A stretch of DNA of 41,896 nucleotides. It comes from RGIG9079 sp964567845 (GTDB lineage: Bacteria; Bacteroidota; Bacteroidia; Bacteroidales; Marinifilaceae). The stretch is taken from positions 1-41,896 of the forward strand of contig CAZMOG010000009.1 in the NCBI GenBank assembly GCA_964567845.1. Reading direction: 5' to 3'. The position numbers and the translations under genes were made by a program. Below are positions 1 to 9,083 of the stretch, one piece after another. Positions within the stretch are counted from its first letter, which is position 1. Each line of letters starts with the position of its first letter. Below the pieces are notes generated by a model. The model was not told where the DNA came from. It was given only the letters and a program-made list of their open reading frames with translations, and made no database searches.

Positions 1-67
1 AGTCTGCCGATTGACTCAGATTGAAGGAATTAAATGACTATCCCTAATTAACGATATAAGTGGCGCA

Positions 68-1090
68 TTGGGAGGAGAACCTGATGTGATTTTGATGAGT
101 TACTACGATGATAACTCGGAACTTGCATTCCAAAATTGGACAAAGACCGATGGTTGGTTTGGTACTAACGGAGCCGCAGCTTGGGGATCCGAAACTCAAA
201 TGTTCTGTTTGGAACCAGAAACTGATGGAACTTTTACCTATTGCGCAGCATTGTCGGATGGTATTGGCGAGGCTAATGTTACATTGCGTTATTGCAACAC
301 AATATCCCAAAAAGCAGTCGATGTTAATGTTCAGGTTATTTTGCGTGACGAACCAATAGAGAATAACACCGATGATTTAACCATAACCTGGTCTTCCGAT
401 GCGACAGATGCCCAGAAGAGTGTGTTGACAAATTTGGTAAACAATATGGTATTGGTTGAGGGAGGAACTTTTATGATGGGAAGTGATGATGAAGATGCTG
501 ATAGTGATGAGCAACCTGTTCATAGTGTAACTCTTACAAATGATTATTATATGGGTAAGTTTGAGGTTACCCATGAGGAGTGGATAGCTGTAATGTATAG
601 TGATCCCGGTGATGATTTGCCGGTGAAGGGTGTAAGTTGGGATGATATAGTTAATTATTTTCTTCCTGAATTAAATAGGTTGACAGGTTTGACATTCCGT
701 TTACCTACCGAGGCGGAGTGGGAGTTTGCCGCACGTGGCGGTAACAACTCCAATGGTTATAAATATAGTGGTAGTAATACTATTGACGATGTTGCTTGGT
801 ATAACTCCAATAGTAGTGGTATGACTCATGCCGTAGGCACCAAATTACCTAATGAGTTGGGTATATATGATATGAGTGGTAATGTTTGGGAGTGGTGCAG
901 TGATTGGTATAGTTCAGGTTATTACAGTTCTTCACCTACCCTCAATCCAACGGGTCCTGCAACCGGCTCTGATCGCGTGCTTCGCGGTGGTAACTGGAGC
1001 AACTATGCGAACCACTGTCGTGTGTCGGATCGTAACTTCTTCAATCCCGACATCAGGTACGACGTCATCGGCTTCCGCTTAGCCCTTTAG
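68..1090 (+). CDS. FGE/SUMF1-fold secreted protein, 5' end missing or disrupted
   Basis: The C-terminal two thirds (from about residue 128, starting MVLVEGGTFMMGS) is a formylglycine-generating-enzyme/sulfatase-modifying-factor domain. It shows the family landmarks FRLPTEAEWEFAARGG, YDMSGNVWEWC, RVLRGGNW and a GFRLAL end. About 110 residues precede it. They contain GWFGTNGAAAWGS and resemble DUF4859 of Bacteroidales surface proteins, which is a tentative match. Such proteins normally start with a signal peptide, and none is present. The first possible codon is TTG at 68, with GTG at 86 and ATG at 95 in the same frame. The frame stays open upstream only to a TGA at 35-37, and domain-like sequence seems to begin before 68, so the gene is probably truncated, frameshifted or interrupted. 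Only one of the two cysteines used by true FGEs is seen (in ANHCRVSDR), so catalysis is doubtful. Confidence 0.75.
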   Translation: MGGEPDVILMSYYDDNSELAFQNWTKTDGWFGTNGAAAWGSETQMFCLEPETDGTFTYCAALSDGIGEANVTLRYCNTISQKAVDVNVQVILRDEPIENNTDDLTITWSSDATDAQKSVLTNLVNNMVLVEGGTFMMGSDDEDADSDEQPVHSVTLTNDYYMGKFEVTHEEWIAVMYSDPGDDLPVKGVSWDDIVNYFLPELNRLTGLTFRLPTEAEWEFAARGGNNSNGYKYSGSNTIDDVAWYNSNSSGMTHAVGTKLPNELGIYDMSGNVWEWCSDWYSSGYYSSSPTLNPTGPATGSDRVLRGGNWSNYANHCRVSDRNFFNPDIRYDVIGFRLAL

Positions 1091-1164
1091 CTTACAACAC
1101 TGTGCCTTAAGCATTTGTCAGTAAAATATAGCGTGTGAAAATTAGAAATCCAAATAATAAAGAG

Positions 1165-4100
1165 ATGCGTATAAAGAGAAGTATTATGACGTTAATGTTA
1201 GGGGGGCGATAGCTCTTTCTGCATGTACGGAAGAGTATGATGATTCTGCTCTTAGAGAAGATTTCAATGACTTGTCAGCAAGAGTCGAAATCTTGGAACA
1301 GTTGTGTAATGAAATGAACACCAACATTTCATCACTTCAAACTGCAGTTACTGCTTTGCAGAGTAATGATTATGTAACCGAGATTGTTCCAATATTGCGT
1401 GGAAACGAAGAGATCGGTTATACAATTACCTTTGCGAAGGCAGGTTCAATTACAATCTATCATGGCTCTGATGGTGCCGATGGCTCTGACGGAAGCGATG
1501 GTTCTGATGGAAATGACGGATTCAACGGTTCCGATGGAAATGATGGAAACGATGGTTCTGACGGAAACGACGGTCAAGATGGCCATACTCCGATTATCGG
1601 ATTAAAGCAGTATGTGGATGGCTTCTATTACTGGACACTTGATGGTGAGTGGTTACTTGATGACAACGGTAATATGGTCAAGGCATCGGGAAGTGACGGA
1701 AAAGATGGTCAAGATGGTCAGGATGGACAAGACGGACAAGATGGTCAGGACGGTGCGCAAGGACCACAAGGACCACAAGGTGAGCAAGGAGTACAAGGAC
1801 CTCAGGGTGAGACCGGAGCACAAGGTCCACAAGGCCCACAAGGAGAGCAGGGAACTGCAGGTGCTGATGGAGTTACTCCTCAATTGAAAATCGAGAACGA
1901 CTATTGGTACGTTTCATACGACAACGGCTCTACATGGACCGAGTTGGGAAAAGCCAAGGGCGAAGACGGCCAAGATGGTCAGAACGGCCAGGATGGTAGT
2001 TCGGCAACATCAATCTTCAAAGAGGTAAATGTCGATGACAATTACGTTTATCTTGTATTAAACGATGGCACTACAATTACCATTCCAAAATTGCAAAAGT
2101 TAGCCATTGCCTTTACCGATGATTCAATCAACAACATTGAGGCTGAGCCAAATAAGACATACAGAATTTCATTCTCTATAGAGGGTGGTGATGATAAGAC
2201 TCTTGTAAAGGCTCTTGCTCAGGATGGATATAAGGCAACTGCCTACAAGGTTGACAACGCTGCAGGAATAGTTGAGATAACCACTCCATCTATTTTGATT
2301 TCGAGCGAGGTTCTTCTATTTGTATCAAATGGAAGCGGTTCAACGGTTATGGCAGCAATCAGCTTTACTGCCGATGATGACCAAGACGAAGCATTAATTG
2401 CTTTGACATCGTCAACATATACTATTGGTTATGAGGGCGGTACAATTCAAATTTCATTCCTTACAAATGTTGATGGATATGTTATTGATATTCCAACAAC
2501 TGCATCGGAATGGTTGAGCGTAGCGGAGAGTCGTGCTGCTACAAGGGTAGAGAGCTTTACTTTGAATGTTGCACCAAACGATTCAACAACCACAAACCGT
2601 TATTCAACAGTAACTCTTCGTGATATTAATAACCAAACTTCGGCAACCGTTCTTATTGTACAGAGTGGAAACACAGGTATAACGGTTAACAATAGCAAGA
2701 CAGTCTATTTGACCGATACCGACTCACTACAGTTAATGATCTCGGATGCCGAGTTCGCAGCTCTTGAGGGATTGACTGTTTGCGGAACTATTCATGATTA
2801 CGATTTGGAGTATATAAATACTCTGCCTAAATTGGAGATTCTTGATATCAGTAATACCGATATGAAGGAGTTGCCATATAATTGTTTTATGAATAACTCT
2901 TCGTTGGTCAATGTATCATTGCCAATTGGTTTGAAGTCTATTTCCTCTTCGGCCTTTGCGGGCTCGGCAGTGGAGTATGTCTCAATTCCTGCAACCGTAA
3001 AGACAATTGGCGAGAGTGCATTCAGTACCTGTCCATATTTGGATAATGTTACTCTTCCCGAAGGATTGGAATCGATAGGTGCGGCGGTATTCTACAATTG
3101 CGATGGTTTGGAGCAGATCATTATTCCGAATGAGATTACCACGATCCCTCCGCAGGCATTTGAGGATTGTAAACTACTTGAAAATGTAATTCTTCCTGAA
3201 AATCTTCAAGAGATAGGATACCAGGCATTTAATAAGTGTAAAATGCTTAAGAGCATTGATATACCGGCAACAGTTACAAAGATTGGAGATTACTGTTTTG
3301 CCGCATGTTCAATGTTGGAGAGTGTGAAATTCAATGGTTTTACCAAGGGTGTTGAGAATTCAATTGGTGATTTTGCATTTGCCGATTGTGTAATGTTGGA
3401 TTCCATTTCATTCCCAACACTTCCCAAAGGTGCAACATTCACTATTGGAGACGAGGCCTTTAGAAAGAATGTACTTATGAAGAGTGTTCGATTCGGTGCA
3501 ATGGAGGAGGGTAGTACTATTTCAACCGGTGCGTTTGCCTTTTATGACTGTTCAATGCTTGAAGAGATTTTTGTACCTACCGTAACAAAAGGTTCGGTAT
3601 TTAATTTCTCACTTGGAAGTTTCTTCAATTGCGATGCATTGAAAAAATTCCCGGAATTTACCGTTGAGAGTGGTGGTGAGTATAATATTTGGCATGTGGC
3701 ATTTGCAGGCTGTCAAGTTTTAGAGAGTGTAAATCTTCCGGTTATGCCTGATTATGACTATATCAACAGAACCAATCTATATGGAGCTGCATTTGCCGGT
3801 TCGGGAGTCAAAAGCATAACAATCCCAGAAGGTTACCGTTTCTTAACAACAGGTTCAGAAGCTTATGTCTCATATGGGAATCATTATATTTATTTAAATA
3901 GCTATACAAATGGAACTTATAGTCATAGGGTTTCACGTACGTTAGATACATATTTGAATCTAACAGGGTATGTAGGTTCTAATTATGCTCATTTATATTC
4001 TGGACAAGATCTTTTCTTTGATTGTGATAATTTGACCGAGATTAATTTACCCTCTACATTGACAAGAATTGATCAAGGAACATTTGAAGATTGTGATGCT

Positions 4101-4517
4101 TTAACTTCGGTTAAAATTCCGGAGAACGTTACTTCTATAAAAGCTTCTGCATTCAATAGTTGTTCTAAATTAGAGAGTGTACAAATGGGAGATAAGGTTA
4201 CTTCAATTGAAAAGAACGCGTTTGCTTACTGTTACAATTTAACGGATGTAAATCTCTCTAAATCGTTAACTAAAATTGGCGACTATGCTTTTAGGGATAG
4301 TCCGTTGACAAAGGTTATTTTGGGAGATAATGTTACTTCAATAGGTACGTATGCATTTAATAAATGTACCTCAGTTGAGATTAGTGCAACAACACCTCCT
4401 ACATTGGGTTCAAGTGCATTTGATTCAACCGCACGTATCAAAGTTCCACGTTTGAATTTGGCTACATATAAAGCAGCTACCAACTGGAGAAATTACACAA
4501 ATATTTATGCACAATAG
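1165..4517 (+). CDS. BspA-type LRR surface lipoprotein with collagen-like blocks (frameshifted in signal peptide)
   Basis: Domains in order are a heptad-rich coiled coil (about 1240-1380), a DUF4988-type segment ending IGYTITFAKAGSITIYHG, collagen-like Gly-X-Y blocks at 1464-1583, 1689-1871 and about 1960-2000, a BACON-like domain (about 2400-2680), and about 18 BspA/LRR_5 repeats from about 2880 to 4390. The tail is a typical BspA ending. The long frame opens only at TTG 1272, but homologous coding runs upstream to 1203. ATG 1165 starts a signal peptide (MRIKRSIMTLMLGG) that hits a stop at 1210-1212. Adding one G to the six-G run at 1201-1206 joins the two into a perfect lipoprotein signal ending LSAC, with Cys21 acylated. 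The product is probably a surface-exposed binding protein or adhesin, by family inference. It follows the SUMF1-like gene by 74 nt with no clear promoter. Confidence 0.85.
1201..1206 (+). repeat. Poly-G tract in lipoprotein signal peptide
   Basis: Six G residues lie inside the signal-peptide codons of the large lipoprotein. Six Gs put the signal peptide (frame of ATG 1165) and the mature protein in different frames. Seven would join them as L-G-G-A-I-A-L-S-A-C. A tract of this kind can switch expression by slipped-strand mispairing, but a homopolymer sequencing error would look the same. Confidence 0.8.
1464..2000 (+). repeat. Collagen-like Gly-X-Y coding repeats
   Basis: Three blocks of short in-frame repeats encode Gly-X-Y triplets. 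The first (1464-1583) is rich in GSDG and GNDG units. The second (1689-1871) begins with GQD units of 9 nt period and continues with GPQ and GEQ triplets. The third (about 1960-2000) is short. Two folded segments with the motif YYWTLDGEWLLDDNGN or YWYVSYDNGSTW separate them. Near-identical units suggest recombinational length change. Confidence 0.85.
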
Positions 4518-4572
4518 GTGGTTATACTATGATAACGCTATATATTTAGTTTAATTAAGTTTTGTTCAATGA

Positions 4573-4602
4573 AAGCGAGGCTCCCAAATGGAAGCCTCGC
4601 TT
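4573..4602. terminator. Bidirectional rho-independent terminator
   Basis: A perfect 10-bp stem pairs AAGCGAGGCT (4573-4582) with AGCCTCGCTT (4593-4602). The 3' side runs into TTATTTTG, and the 5' side is preceded by TTTTGTTCAATG. It sits between two convergent genes, 56 nt after the stop of the LRR lipoprotein and 21 nt from the stop of the leftward lipoprotein. Confidence 0.85.
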
Positions 4603-4622
4603 ATTTTGTGTTATTAATTCAA

Positions 4623-5402
4623 CTACTCAAGCACACGCAAAAGGTAGAAGCGGGTGTTGTGGGTGTCGCCATAGGTAACGTATGAAATTCTATCGGCATC
4701 GACTCCCGTATAGACTCTTACCATATCCGTGCACTCGGTTCCAACTGTCCAGATGTGTGGGCCGGTGACAAACCACTCATAGCCACGACCTACATTATCG
4801 ATATATGTTCCATCGGCCTTGAAGGTCATGTATTTATCGTACCAGTTTCCCGATGCGGTAACATCTTCCGCACCTTTCCAATCAGAATCAAGAGTGTCAA
4901 TGGTTTGTGAGGCACTCTTTTTCAGTACTTTATAGATATTCCACTTACCAACCAACTCGCTTGGATTTGCATTGGTAATTCTTTTGTAGTGCGAGTCAAG
5001 GAATTGATTGTTACCAACCTGCTCCGAGAAATACCAGTCACTCTCAGAGATACTTTTTGTTGTAATTGTTCCCAACCAAAGGGAGCCATGGTTCATTTCA
5101 AATTTATTATTCTCGGTATTGACTCTCCAAGAGAAGAATCCAGAAATATCATCAACACCGGCACCGTTCTCTTTCAGAATCATTACGTGGTCTCCGTTAT
5201 AGGTGATAGTTGTATCTTTTCCGGAATTAACAGTCTCTGCCGATACCAACTCCCATTTTCCAACATACTCTTTGGGATTTGAATATTGGTTTTCGGTATT
5301 GCCGGAACCATTACCCGAACCATTGTCGGAATCACTGCTACAACTTGTAAATGTCATTGACATTGCGCCTAATAAAAGGCATGTTCTCCAAATCTTTCTC
5401 AT
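4623..5402 (-). CDS. Lipoprotein with two lipocalin-like repeats
   Basis: The 259-residue product begins with a lipoprotein signal peptide whose lipobox is FTSC (Cys21), followed by a Ser/Gly/Asn-rich linker. Two copies of a domain of about 100 residues follow, beginning VGKWELVSAE and VGKWNIYKVL, a pattern common to lipocalin-like Bacteroidota lipoproteins. Each copy has the strand pattern of a small beta-barrel (for example MTFKADGTYI). No enzymatic motif is visible. It is the last gene of the leftward block and ends at a strong terminator. The 56 nt before its ATG contain no TAnnTTTG element, so it may be read from the upstream operon. Ligand and function are unknown. Confidence 0.8.
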   Translation of the reverse strand: MRKIWRTCLLLGAMSMTFTSCSSDSDNGSGNGSGNTENQYSNPKEYVGKWELVSAETVNSGKDTTITYNGDHVMILKENGAGVDDISGFFSWRVNTENNKFEMNHGSLWLGTITTKSISESDWYFSEQVGNNQFLDSHYKRITNANPSELVGKWNIYKVLKKSASQTIDTLDSDWKGAEDVTASGNWYDKYMTFKADGTYIDNVGRGYEWFVTGPHIWTVGTECTDMVRVYTGVDADRISYVTYGDTHNTRFYLLRVLE

Positions 5403-5446
5403 TTTCTATTTTCTATTTAATTTTTATTTACTCGCTGACTTTGTTA

Positions 5447-5467
5447 AACTCCTAACTCCTAACTCTT
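5447..5467. repeat. Heptanucleotide tandem repeat over a stop codon
   Basis: Three tandem heptamers (AACTCCT, AACTCCT, AACTCTT on the + strand) span the TAG stop (5459-5461) of the DUF3810 gene and the first bases after it. Seven is not a multiple of three, so a change in copy number would alter the C-terminus. Confidence 0.8.
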
Positions 5468-6484
5468 ATACACCGACACCATCAACGCAACCACCTCGGA
5501 GTAGTTTGCCACACCTTGCGGAATTTTGTTGACCTTTAGGTATGTATTGTGAGCAACATTTTGCACCTTCTCTGCCTTTTCACGACGTAAACTTTTCCAA
5601 TGTTCCCGTTGCTTTGCGTATAGTTCAAAAATCTTTGGGTTAATTCCTTTGTAAACCTCCCTGTAGCTTGAATCGTTCAGAATGCGGCGTGCATTATTCA
5701 AAACGTATGGCATTGTTTCAAAGTAACCGCTAAAGCGAATTGCCTTGTTGCTGCTCGATGTAGTGACAAGGTAGGCATATAAATTAGCCTCGGCCTCGCT
5801 TGTAACTCCAAGCAGATGGGCGGTTTCGTGAGCCATTGTAAAGGGGCGCTCTTCAGGTAACAGAAGAGTGTTGTTGTGAATCTCCGATAGTAACGGTCCA
5901 TAGTATCCAGTCACTCCAACAGCTGCATAGATGCGTGGATAGAGCATATCCTTGGCTCTGTATGAAGAGGGGAGTGTCGGTAAATTATACTTGGAGCAGA
6001 TTGGTGCGTATAATTCGCCAATGGGGCTTCGCAACTCTTTTGCCGAGAGATATAGGTTTGTAGTATCGAATGTGGCATTGAGAGAATCGCAAAACTCATT
6101 AAGAAATTTAGAGTAGGTTAGTGAATCATATTGCGCTTTGGGAATGGATGTTCGCTCATAGAAATCCTTTCCAAAGTAGTTCACACCCCAACTCAAGTAG
6201 AACCATCCATATATCCATAGTACCGAAATAATTATGGTTTTGACATAGCGCCATCGATATCTTTTAAACCATAAGAAAACTATGCCTGATAGCAACATCA
6301 GAATAGCGATAACTACAAGGGTATCGTAGATTGAGAAGGGTAGCAGGCTGCTTATAGAGTGTAATACTTTGAATAGTATGGGGTAGATGTGCTCCGTGTA
6401 TATCCCATTCAGCCAAGGGATGTGTTTGAATCCCTCGGCCAATGTTATGGTTATTAGCGGTGCAATGAACCCTTTGTATTTCAT
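5459..6484 (-). CDS. DUF3810 membrane protein, HExxH metalloprotease-like
   Basis: The 341-residue protein has hydrophobic helices at about residues 5-25, 53-72 and 84-103, then a soluble domain. That domain holds HETAH at residues 219-223, with acidic residues E230 and E232 downstream. HExxH with a later Glu is the zinc-binding pattern of gluzincin-type metallopeptidases. The family is DUF3810 of Bacteroidota; no substrate is known to me. The ATG overlaps the stop of the P-type ATPase gene by 4 nt (ATGA), so the two are probably translationally coupled at the end of the cell-shape operon. Peptidase activity is inferred from the motif only. Confidence 0.85.
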   Translation of the reverse strand: MKYKGFIAPLITITLAEGFKHIPWLNGIYTEHIYPILFKVLHSISSLLPFSIYDTLVVIAILMLLSGIVFLWFKRYRWRYVKTIIISVLWIYGWFYLSWGVNYFGKDFYERTSIPKAQYDSLTYSKFLNEFCDSLNATFDTTNLYLSAKELRSPIGELYAPICSKYNLPTLPSSYRAKDMLYPRIYAAVGVTGYYGPLLSEIHNNTLLLPEERPFTMAHETAHLLGVTSEAEANLYAYLVTTSSSNKAIRFSGYFETMPYVLNNARRILNDSSYREVYKGINPKIFELYAKQREHWKSLRREKAEKVQNVAHNTYLKVNKIPQGVANYSEVVALMVSVYKS

Positions 6485-9072
6485 TGTTTGCTTATTAGCT
6501 TCTTGATCAATCTAAATATTTCGCCCGCAATCAATGGAATTGATGAAATTATCAATATTGCAATCCATGTTGTCAGTGATAGTGGTACTGTGCGGAAAAC
6601 ACCACCACCGAATTGTACTATTATATATTGTCCAATACCTATGATGATAAGAGCAATAATGAAACCGGTACTCTCCTTTAGGTTTGCAAATGCAGAACTT
6701 TTTGTAAAGAATGCCTTTGCATTGAATAGGTTCCAGAATTGCAGGAATACAAAGAAGGTAAAGAATACCGACAATTCGTATGGTTCAATTCCGTTGTTGG
6801 TGCTTTTCATGTAGTATAACATTCCCAACAGGATAGCAGTGAACGATATTCCAAGCAGAGCAATTGATTTTAGCATTTGTGGAACCAGGATAAATGATTT
6901 TGAGTTTCGCGGTTTGTCGTTCATTACAATTTTGCTTGGGGGAAGCGATGCAAGCGCCATTGAGGCAAAGGTGTCGATAATTAGGTTTACCCACAACATT
7001 TGTGTAACTGTCAGCGGCATTTCAACTCCTATGAATGGTCCGATTACAACAATGGCCATAGCAGTCATGTTGATTGTAAGCTGGAATAGAATGAAACGTT
7101 GAATGTTTCTGTATAGTGAACGTCCCCACATTACAGCCGATGCAATGCTACGGAATGAGTCGTCGATCAAGGTAATATCGCTACTCTCCTTTGCCACCGA
7201 TGTTCCGCTTCCCATTGAAAGGCCCACATCGGCATGGTTAAGTGCAGGAGCATCGTTTGTGCCATCGCCTGTAACTGCAACCACCTCGCCCAATTTCTTA
7301 AGTAGTGAAACCAAGCGTTGTTTGTCGGTAGGTCTGGCACGACACATTACCTTAATGGCTTTAATGCGCTTTAGAGCCTCTTCGTCGGAAAGAGCCTCGA
7401 AATCTGTACCGGTAATGATGTTTGCATCGGTGCAGTTGTCGTTCCATATTCCGGTTTGACGAGCAATTTCTCGTGCTGTTCCTGCTGTGTCGCCGGTAAC
7501 AATCTTAATATCGATACCTGCACTTTGACACTCTGCAATTGCTGCCGGAACCTCTTCACGAATAGGATCCTCGATTCCAACCACGCCCATAAAGATCAGA
7601 TTTTCTATCTGGTCACTTTGAAGAGTGATGGCTTCGTTTGTCTCAGTTTTACGATATGCAAAACCTAAGGTTCTCATGGCTCTTCCTTGATAGGCAGATA
7701 GGGTGTTTTCAATTTCAGTTCGCTCTTCGCTGCTTAGATTTGCAGAACGGGCCAATAAAATTTCAGGAGCTCCCTTTACCAAAATGTAACCATCGGTTGT
7801 AGCTGTTGCCATATATTTACGCTCGGTATTGAATGGAAGCTGTTTTATGATTTGGCTCTCGTTACGCAACTTTTTGTAATCGACATTCTGTTGTGATAGC
7901 CATAACAGAAGTGCACATTCTGTCGGGTTTCCAAGCAGAGCCGGAGTTCCGTTTGCATCCTTCTCTCCAAGGTTGGCAGTCGAGTTTACAGCCATGCAGT
8001 TATATAGGGTTGATAAATCTGCACTCGGAATAATGTGGTTTGCCTTAACCTGCATTCTGTTTTGGGTAAGTGTTCCTGTTTTATCGGTACAGATTACCGT
8101 GGTTGCTCCCATTGTTTCGCAAGCGTGCATTTTACGAACAAGATTATTTGCCTTTAGCATTTTTCTCATGCTGAGAGCCAGGCTCAATGTGATACTCATT
8201 GGTAATCCTTCAGGAACGGCAACAACCAAAATTGCTACCGATACCATAAAGAATTGTAGTAATCTTTGTAGTGCCTCAAGGGTAAAGAATCCGTTGTCGA
8301 ATGTTCCATTAAGCCATGCCTGAACGGTTAGTGATGCGAATATAACGATAGATACTATTATGGCAATGGTGCTTACAAAGTTTGCCAACTTTGCAAGTTG
8401 TTTTGCCAATGGGGTTTTGTCTTTAATTATTTCGGTAGCCTGTTTTGCAACCTTTCCATATTCGGTGGTATCGCCCACTTTATCAACAATGTATTCGCAG
8501 TTTCCCTCAAGAATTGTTGTTCCGCGAAGTATTCTGTTTGTTGGGAATGTAGCCTCAGGATCGGCCGATTCCGGGCGTTCGCTTTTTGAAACCGAAAGTT
8601 CACCGGTCATGCACGATTCATTAATAAGCAGTGAGTTCGATTTCACCAAGTTCCCATCGGCAGGAATTTCATCGCCACTCTCAAGAATTATATAGTCGCC
8701 TACAACAATATCCTCTTTTTTTACCAAGCATATCGCTCCGTTACGAATTACCTTATAGGGCTCTTCATCCTGGATTTTGTTGAGCAGTTCAAATTTTTTG
8801 TTGGCATCATATTCAAACCAAAAGGCAATTCCTGTCGATAGGAATATGGCGCAAATAATTCCGATAGTCTCCAAATAGTCACCACTAAACATTGCAATTG
8901 CGAACGAGACCGCTGCGGCAACCAATAGTACTATGATTATCGGGTCCTTAAAACTACCAAGAAAAAGAATAAATGGATTCAACTTTTTCGGTGGAGTGAT
9001 TATGTTGTTTCCATGTTTTTCTCTGCTCTGAAATACTTGTTGATCTGTTAAACCTTTGAATTTATTATCCAT
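6481..9072 (-). CDS. Calcium-type P-type ATPase (P2B/PMCA-like)
   Basis: At 863 residues this is a complete P2-type cation pump. It has an N-terminal cation-ATPase domain, the actuator loop with MTGE (about 155-158), the membrane motif VPEGLP (286-291) that carries ion ligands, the phosphorylation motif DKTGT with D330, and the hinge GDGTNDAPALNHADVG. C-terminal helices follow. The VAVPEGLP signature fits Ca2+ pumps of the plasma-membrane type; the ion cannot be proven from sequence. It lies 11 nt downstream of rodA and overlaps the DUF3810 gene by 4 nt, so it is likely a distal member of the elongasome operon. Confidence 0.92.
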   Translation of the reverse strand: MDNKFKGLTDQQVFQSREKHGNNIITPPKKLNPFILFLGSFKDPIIIVLLVAAAVSFAIAMFSGDYLETIGIICAIFLSTGIAFWFEYDANKKFELLNKIQDEEPYKVIRNGAICLVKKEDIVVGDYIILESGDEIPADGNLVKSNSLLINESCMTGELSVSKSERPESADPEATFPTNRILRGTTILEGNCEYIVDKVGDTTEYGKVAKQATEIIKDKTPLAKQLAKLANFVSTIAIIVSIVIFASLTVQAWLNGTFDNGFFTLEALQRLLQFFMVSVAILVVAVPEGLPMSITLSLALSMRKMLKANNLVRKMHACETMGATTVICTDKTGTLTQNRMQVKANHIIPSADLSTLYNCMAVNSTANLGEKDANGTPALLGNPTECALLLWLSQQNVDYKKLRNESQIIKQLPFNTERKYMATATTDGYILVKGAPEILLARSANLSSEERTEIENTLSAYQGRAMRTLGFAYRKTETNEAITLQSDQIENLIFMGVVGIEDPIREEVPAAIAECQSAGIDIKIVTGDTAGTAREIARQTGIWNDNCTDANIITGTDFEALSDEEALKRIKAIKVMCRARPTDKQRLVSLLKKLGEVVAVTGDGTNDAPALNHADVGLSMGSGTSVAKESSDITLIDDSFRSIASAVMWGRSLYRNIQRFILFQLTINMTAMAIVVIGPFIGVEMPLTVTQMLWVNLIIDTFASMALASLPPSKIVMNDKPRNSKSFILVPQMLKSIALLGISFTAILLGMLYYMKSTNNGIEPYELSVFFTFFVFLQFWNLFNAKAFFTKSSAFANLKESTGFIIALIIIGIGQYIIVQFGGGVFRTVPLSLTTWIAILIISSIPLIAGEIFRLIKKLISKQ

Positions 9073-9083
9073 TGCCTACTGTT

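Noticed and set aside
1700..1860. Possible CRISPR-like or non-coding tandem array
   Set aside because: Units are multiples of 3 nt in a continuous frame and encode Gly-X-Y triplets; there are no unique spacers.
1653..1883. Leu/Ser-rich antisense frame through the collagen-like repeats
   Set aside because: Low-complexity translation produced by the repeats read backwards.
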